Shown here in pieces: positions 60,207-64,000 of a stretch of DNA of 64,000 nucleotides. The notes under the pieces were generated by a model. That model made no database searches. It was not told the origin of the DNA and saw nothing but the letters and a program-made list of their open reading frames with translations. This DNA is from JAXLYE01 sp046351595 (GTDB lineage: Bacteria > Myxococcota_A > Polyangia > Palsa-1104 > JAEUJZ01). Within the stretch, counting starts at the first letter, position 1. Each line of letters opens with the position of its first letter. A program made the position numbers and the translations under genes. The stretch lies in NCBI GenBank assembly GCA_046351595.1, contig JAXLYE010000005.1, forward strand, positions 310,001 to 374,000, written 5' to 3'.

Positions 60207-60525
60207 GCGCGGCGCGCACCGGTGCGCCCATGCACCCATCGAACCCGGGGCGCGCCTCCGCGCGCCAATCCCTTCGGCGCGCCTCCGCGCGCCAATCTTA
60301 AAGATCGATCCGCAGCGACCGCGCGCGCAGCGATCCTGAATCGATCCGCGGTCGCCGCCGGGCGCTGCGCCGCGACGGTCGCACCGCGCGAGTCCTCTTG
60401 GCTCACAACGTCCGCCGCGCGCTCTCCGTCGCGGTCCGGCGGCGCGGCGGCTGCAGGGAAGGGCGCGGAACGATCGCGCGGCAATTTGTGCGGTCGCCGC
60501 GCACCGGCTGCAGTATGTTCGCGCC
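60207..60525. other. Intergenic region with a 22-bp direct repeat
   Basis: No gene. GGCGCGCCTCCGCGCGCCAA plus TC occurs at 60249-60270 and again at 60276-60297. Each copy is itself a GGCGCGC/GCGCGCC hairpin with a four-base loop, so the pair could form two stable stems downstream of the DUF4336 gene. A partial echo (GATCGATCCGC, AATCGATCCGC) follows at 60303-60350. Confidence 0.6.
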
Positions 60526-61872
60526 ATGCTTCGTACACCTCGCTCCTCCCGATCCGCCCGTCTCCCGGGCCTGCGGGCCCTTGCTCTGGTTGCCGCGCTG
60601 TCCGTCGGTCTGACCGGCTGCAACGCCGGCCGCAACGACACGCCGGTCGATCCCGCGGACCGCACCGGCTCGCCCGACGCCTCGGGGTCCGGAGGCGGCC
60701 AGGATCTGGGGCCGCGGCTGCCCGGCAGCCACCTGACCGGCAAGGTCGTGGCGCCCGAGGGCACGCTGCCGATCTCCGGCGCGCTGGTCTACATAACGAG
60801 CGTGCCGCCGGCGCCGATCCCCGACGGCGTGTACTGCGACAAGTGCGTGCACCTGCCCGAGGGCACGGCGTATACGCTGACGAAGCCGGACGGCTCCTTC
60901 GAGCTCGACGCCGGCCTGGGCAGCGCCTACCTGGTGGTGCAGAAGGGCGCGTTCCGCCGCGTCCGCACCATCAGCCTGCAGAGCGGCGTGCAGCCGGTGC
61001 CCGCGGCGCTGACCACGCTGCCATCGATCACCGACAAGGCGGCCGGCGACGACGTGCCCAAGATCGCGGTGGTGCTCGGCGCCTGGGATCCGATCGAGGT
61101 GGTGCTGGCGCGCATGGGCCTCAAGGCGACGATCAGCAAGGACCTCTTCGGCAAGGCGCAGGTGCTGGTCAAGGACGCGCCCGCGTTCGCGATCTACGGC
61201 GCCCACTACCTCGGCGAGCCGACGCCGTACCCGTCGTCGATCACGCTGCTCACCGACCCCAAGGAGATCAGCAAGTACCACATCGTCTTCATCCCCTGCT
61301 CGGGGTCGGTCTATAACGGCGACGATCCCAGCGCGCCGCGCTGCAGCGGTGTGTACGCCTACGACGCGCGCGTGAAGACCACGCTCAACGAGTTCGTGCA
61401 GAAGGGCGGCCGCCTGTACGCCTCGGACTGGTCGTACGAGTACGTGCGTCAGGTCTTCCCCGGCGCGCTGAGCTGGCGCGGTGAGGCCACGCCGATCGGC
61501 AGCGCGTGCATGAACGGCGGCGGCGATCAGATCGTCACCGGCAAGGACGCCGGCCTCGAGGCGTGGCTGTCGGCGCAGATGCAGAGCCTGGGCAGCGTCA
61601 AGGACGCCTGGACCGTGCTCACCGGCGTGAACCCCGTCGCGAGCGTCGATCCCGACGGCAAGCCGGTGCGGACCACGCCCAAGGTCTGGGTGCAGGCGCA
61701 GGGCGCGCCGGTCAGCGCCAGCCTGCAGCACGGCTGCGGGCGCGTGCTGTACACGACCTACCACACCCAGCCCACCGCCCAGTCCAACGAGCCGCTGTCG
61801 CCGCAGGCGCTGACGCTGCTCTACCTGATCCTCGAGGTCGGGGTCTGCATCGACCCGCCGATCATCGGCTAG
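60526..61872 (+). CDS. Lipoprotein with carboxypeptidase-regulatory-like domain and GATase-like domain
   Basis: 448 residues from ATG 60526 (no strong ribosome site). Lipobox GLTGC near residue 32. Residues ~70-165 are a carboxypeptidase-regulatory-like Ig domain (LTGKVVAPEGTLPISGALVY, YTLTKPDGSFELDAGLG, YLVVQKGAFRR). From about 180 a GATase-1-like fold is suggested by KIAVVLGAWDPIEVVLARM, YHIVFIPCSGS, LNEFVQKGGRLYASDWSYEY and HGCGRVLYTTYHTQ. Such fusions are common in Myxococcota envelopes; the role is unknown. Nothing suggests co-transcription with neighbours. Confidence 0.72.
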   Translation: MLRTPRSSRSARLPGLRALALVAALSVGLTGCNAGRNDTPVDPADRTGSPDASGSGGGQDLGPRLPGSHLTGKVVAPEGTLPISGALVYITSVPPAPIPDGVYCDKCVHLPEGTAYTLTKPDGSFELDAGLGSAYLVVQKGAFRRVRTISLQSGVQPVPAALTTLPSITDKAAGDDVPKIAVVLGAWDPIEVVLARMGLKATISKDLFGKAQVLVKDAPAFAIYGAHYLGEPTPYPSSITLLTDPKEISKYHIVFIPCSGSVYNGDDPSAPRCSGVYAYDARVKTTLNEFVQKGGRLYASDWSYEYVRQVFPGALSWRGEATPIGSACMNGGGDQIVTGKDAGLEAWLSAQMQSLGSVKDAWTVLTGVNPVASVDPDGKPVRTTPKVWVQAQGAPVSASLQHGCGRVLYTTYHTQPTAQSNEPLSPQALTLLYLILEVGVCIDPPIIG

Positions 61873-61894
61873 CGGCCCCTCAAGGAGTCCGCTC

Positions 61895-61975
61895 ACGCAC
61901 TCCTCCTCCCTCTTCCCTCCTGTTCCTTCCTGTTCCCTCCTGTTCCTTCCTCTCTCCTTTTCTTCCCTCCCGGTC
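61895..61975 (+). terminator. C/T-rich tract, candidate Rho-type termination site
   Basis: Nearly all pyrimidines on the + strand, with TGTTCCYTCC repeated three times at 61921-61950. It begins about 20 bases after the stop of the preceding lipoprotein gene. C-rich, G-poor RNA is what Rho loads on, and no hairpin terminator is visible, so this is a reasonable but unproven termination zone. Confidence 0.35.
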
Positions 61976-62145
61976 TGTTCACAGACCCTCCCTCATCAGG
62001 AACTCCCCAGGCGGCGGAGTCCGTTCCGGATCGGATTCCCAGAGAGATCCCGAGCGGTGTCGTGTCGGCATCGCACGCTGTGGCGCGATCGCACAGCCAG
62101 GGTACCCCCTAGCCGTGCGGGACTCCCCGGGTGAGCGCCCCGATC

Positions 62146-62203
62146 AATTTTCGCGTCGCTGGATCATGTCTTGCTGTGAATACTTTGTAGCGAGTCGAAA
62201 ATT
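62146..62203. promoter_or_regulatory. Imperfect 14-bp inverted repeat
   Basis: AATTTTCGCGTCGC (62146-62159) and GCGAGTCGAAAATT (62190-62203) pair at 12 of 14 positions. AT-rich ends in a GC-rich region about 300 bases before the PgsC/CapC-like gene suggest an operator or promoter element. Confidence 0.4.
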
Positions 62204-62504
62204 CCAGGGGAGGGGGCAGTACCAAGTCGACTGAGCCTGCACGGGAGGGGTATGCTGCACCACGGCGACCTCCGCCCAAGCGGGCGCCGGATTGGCCCGC
62301 GGGATCGCACTCCCAGAGGCCGCGACAGACTTGGAAACAGCTCAGCCTGCGCGTGCTGCTCGCGCAGGAGGGCAGGCTGTACCCGCACAAGACGCGCGTA
62401 CCAGACGAACGGGCACCGATCGAGCGAGCCGCCGACGGGAACGCCGCCGCTCGTCGCGGCTTGTCCGCTGGGGGGAGCAGCCAGGATGTGGGGAAAACAG
62501 AAGC

Positions 62505-64000
62505 ATGTCGGGACCCTTGAGGATCTTTCCTGCGTACGGCCTCGATAACTCCCTGCTGACGGCGGTCCTGCTCGGGCTGTACGTCCGCTTCTTCTTCACG
62601 GAGTGGCTGGGCTGGGTGTTCTCCGGCCTGGTGGTCCCGGGGTACCTCGGCGCCATCGTGCTGCTCCGCCCGGCCTCGGCTGCGGTCATCGTCGTCGAGG
62701 CGGTGCTGACGCTGCTGTTGGTGCGCGGGCTCTCGGGCCTCCTGTCGCGCCTGAAGCTGGGCACGCCGGTGTTCGGGCGCGATCGCTTCATGTGGCTGGT
62801 GGTGGCCAGCGTCGGCGTGCGCGTGCTCGTCGAGGCGGTGCTGGCGCCGCTTCTGGAAGCGCGGCTGCGCGCGCGCCTGGGCTGGGACCTGTCCGACAGC
62901 TTCGGCCTGTTCGGGATCGGCCTGGTGCTGGTGCCGCTGCTCGCCAACGCGTGCTGGAAGCCGGGCCTTGTGCGCGGCAGCCTGCAGCAGCTGGTCTGCA
63001 CCGGCATCACGTACTTCCTTCTGCGCGGCGTGCTGGCCACGACCAACCTGTCGTTCGCCAACATCGCGCTGTCGTTCGAGCGCATCGCGCTCGACTTCGC
63101 GGCCAGCCCCAAGGCGTACATGCTGCTCCTGGCCGGCGCGCTCTTGGCCTCGCGCGCCAACCTGCGCTTCGGCTGGGACACCAGCGGCGTCGCGATCCCG
63201 GGCCTTCTGTGCCTGGGCTGGTTCGCGCCGATCCGGATGGCCTCGACGCTGCTCGAGGCGCTGGTGATCGCGTCGGCGGCGTCCTTGTTCGTGCGGCTGC
63301 CGCGCGTGCGCGACTGGAACGTCGAGGGCCCGCGCCGCGTGGTTCTGATGTTCACGATCGGCTACGTCATCAAGTTCATCACCGTCGCGGTGTTCGGCGC
63401 GGCGTGGCCGAGCTTCACCGCGACCGACCTGTTCGGGTTCGGGTACCTCTTGCCCAGCCTCCTGGCGGTGAAGATCTGGCAGAAGCGCAACCCGGCGCTG
63501 GTGCTGCTGCCGACGCTCAGCCTGTCGCTGGCCGGTGTGCTCGTCGGGTCGATGGCGGGCTACGGGCTGATGCTCGCGGACACCGCGCTCAAGACGCAGC
63601 TCGCCAAGGTGACCGTCGACGGTCCGGACGTGCGCTGCGACGCCGACGTGCCGCTCCTGTCCGAGGTGCGCATGAGCCGCGCGCGCATGGCGCGGACCGC
63701 GCCCGGTCCGGACGCGCCGCCGGTGCGGAGCTGGGAGCTGTCGTCGCTGGACGGCATGCTACGGCGGCTGCGCGGGCTGACCGCGCAGGGCGTGACGAGC
63801 TGCTCGCACCTGGCCGCGCAGGTGCGGCCCGGGACGCTCGGGCTGCGCATGCAGGCCGCGAGCTCGCCGTCGGGCCGGCTGTACTTCACGCTGCGCGAGG
63901 CGACGGACGAGCCGGACAAGCTGCGCGGCTTCGGGCTCGTCGCGGTGGCGGCGCACCCGACCGGCGGACCGGTGCTGGTCGTCGAGCAGCCGCAGCGCGA
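62505..64000 (+). CDS. PgsC/CapC-like poly-gamma-glutamate synthesis membrane protein, 3'-partial
   Basis: 498 residues are visible from ATG 62505 and the frame runs off the window. About ten hydrophobic segments. The pattern FTEWLGWVFSGLVVPGYLGA followed by GRDRFMWLVVASVGVRVLVE is the PgsC/CapC motif. It recurs in a second copy (GWDTSGVAIPGLLCLGWFAP and GPRRVVLMFTIGYVIKFIT, about 225-290), so the protein is an internal duplication fused to a soluble C-terminal region (from about 350). CapC normally works with the CapB ligase in making poly-gamma-glutamate. No CapB is in the window; it may lie just downstream. Confidence 0.8.
   Translation, partial: MSGPLRIFPAYGLDNSLLTAVLLGLYVRFFFTEWLGWVFSGLVVPGYLGAIVLLRPASAAVIVVEAVLTLLLVRGLSGLLSRLKLGTPVFGRDRFMWLVVASVGVRVLVEAVLAPLLEARLRARLGWDLSDSFGLFGIGLVLVPLLANACWKPGLVRGSLQQLVCTGITYFLLRGVLATTNLSFANIALSFERIALDFAASPKAYMLLLAGALLASRANLRFGWDTSGVAIPGLLCLGWFAPIRMASTLLEALVIASAASLFVRLPRVRDWNVEGPRRVVLMFTIGYVIKFITVAVFGAAWPSFTATDLFGFGYLLPSLLAVKIWQKRNPALVLLPTLSLSLAGVLVGSMAGYGLMLADTALKTQLAKVTVDGPDVRCDADVPLLSEVRMSRARMARTAPGPDAPPVRSWELSSLDGMLRRLRGLTAQGVTSCSHLAAQVRPGTLGLRMQAASSPSGRLYFTLREATDEPDKLRGFGLVAVAAHPTGGPVLVVEQPQR

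Larger units (their letters stand above)
61873..62504. other. Long upstream region of the PgsC/CapC-like gene
   Basis: No gene is recognised. It holds a pyrimidine-rich tract (61895-61975) and an imperfect inverted repeat (62146-62203); both have their own entries. The stretch 62240-62500 is GC-rich and has leftward frames with no family signal. Confidence 0.45.

Overview
The window is high-GC bacterial chromosome, most likely from the Myxococcota (Polyangia or a relative). The evidence is the load of secreted lipoproteins with Cys lipoboxes and beta-propeller repeats, an AgmX/PglI-type C-terminal domain protein, a V4R-like Cys-containing protein, a PEGA/TPR protein, a very large CheB-CheR hybrid histidine kinase, and a 1062-residue choice-of-anchor-D protein ending in a MYXO-CTERM-like Cys + membrane segment + Arg cluster. 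No rRNA, tRNA or CRISPR array was recognised. All statements come from reading the sequence and from knowledge of protein families; no search was run. || Layout. 1-4.1 kb: the 3' end of a molybdenum hydroxylase operon (2Fe-2S subunit, Tat-exported molybdopterin subunit, di-heme cytochrome), then a DUF455 ferritin-like protein. 4.5-7.2 kb: small secreted/membrane proteins and a 28-bp tandem repeat. 7.3-13 kb: CheB-CheR-PAS-kinase-receiver hybrid, divergent from type II NADH dehydrogenase. 13.1-18.5 kb: a propeller/di-heme peroxidase lipoprotein, a V4R-like protein and an RsbR-type STAS protein. 18.6-20.9 kb: an SDR-TetR-DUF2071 operon with a clear AT-rich palindromic operator. 21-25 kb: START-like protein, propeller lipoprotein, Asp/Glu-racemase-family enzyme with one catalytic Cys replaced, and a methyltransferase. 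25.2-25.9 kb: a junk junction made of a serine-recombinase remnant, the first ~35 residues of a Hint (intein-like) domain and a decapitated lipoprotein gene. || 26.2-32.2 kb is the most coherent accessory unit: a five-gene, mostly ATGA/GTGA-coupled operon encoding an osmoprotectant-type ABC ATPase, a fused substrate-binding protein/permease, a metal-hydrolase-like membrane protein, an LtaS-like alkaline-phosphatase-superfamily membrane enzyme and an ATP-grasp ligase. This combination is not a pathway I can name. 32.3-36.1 kb is a decayed, mosaic stretch: truncated STAS/SEC14-like gene, P460-like cytochrome lipoprotein, EF-hand protein, a toxin-antitoxin pair whose toxin is frameshifted, an AT-rich gene interrupted by an in-frame TGA, and the tail of an FG-GAP/VCBS gene. 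|| 36.1-42.2 kb: an 822-residue protein of unknown function, a convergent hypothetical, a TetR regulator divergent from a c-heme lipoprotein across a nested-palindrome promoter, and a second methyltransferase. 42.5-62 kb: secreted/membrane proteins (PEGA-TPR, several propeller lipoproteins, a Trp/Cys-rich tandem-repeat protein, a SEC-C protein, an ASPM/SPD-2-type protein, TPR and Kelch-like pair), two adjacent microsatellite arrays at 48.3-48.5 kb, and a hybrid kinase that has no sensor and no usable start codon, crammed against a divergent DUF4336 gene. The window ends inside a PgsC/CapC-like membrane protein.
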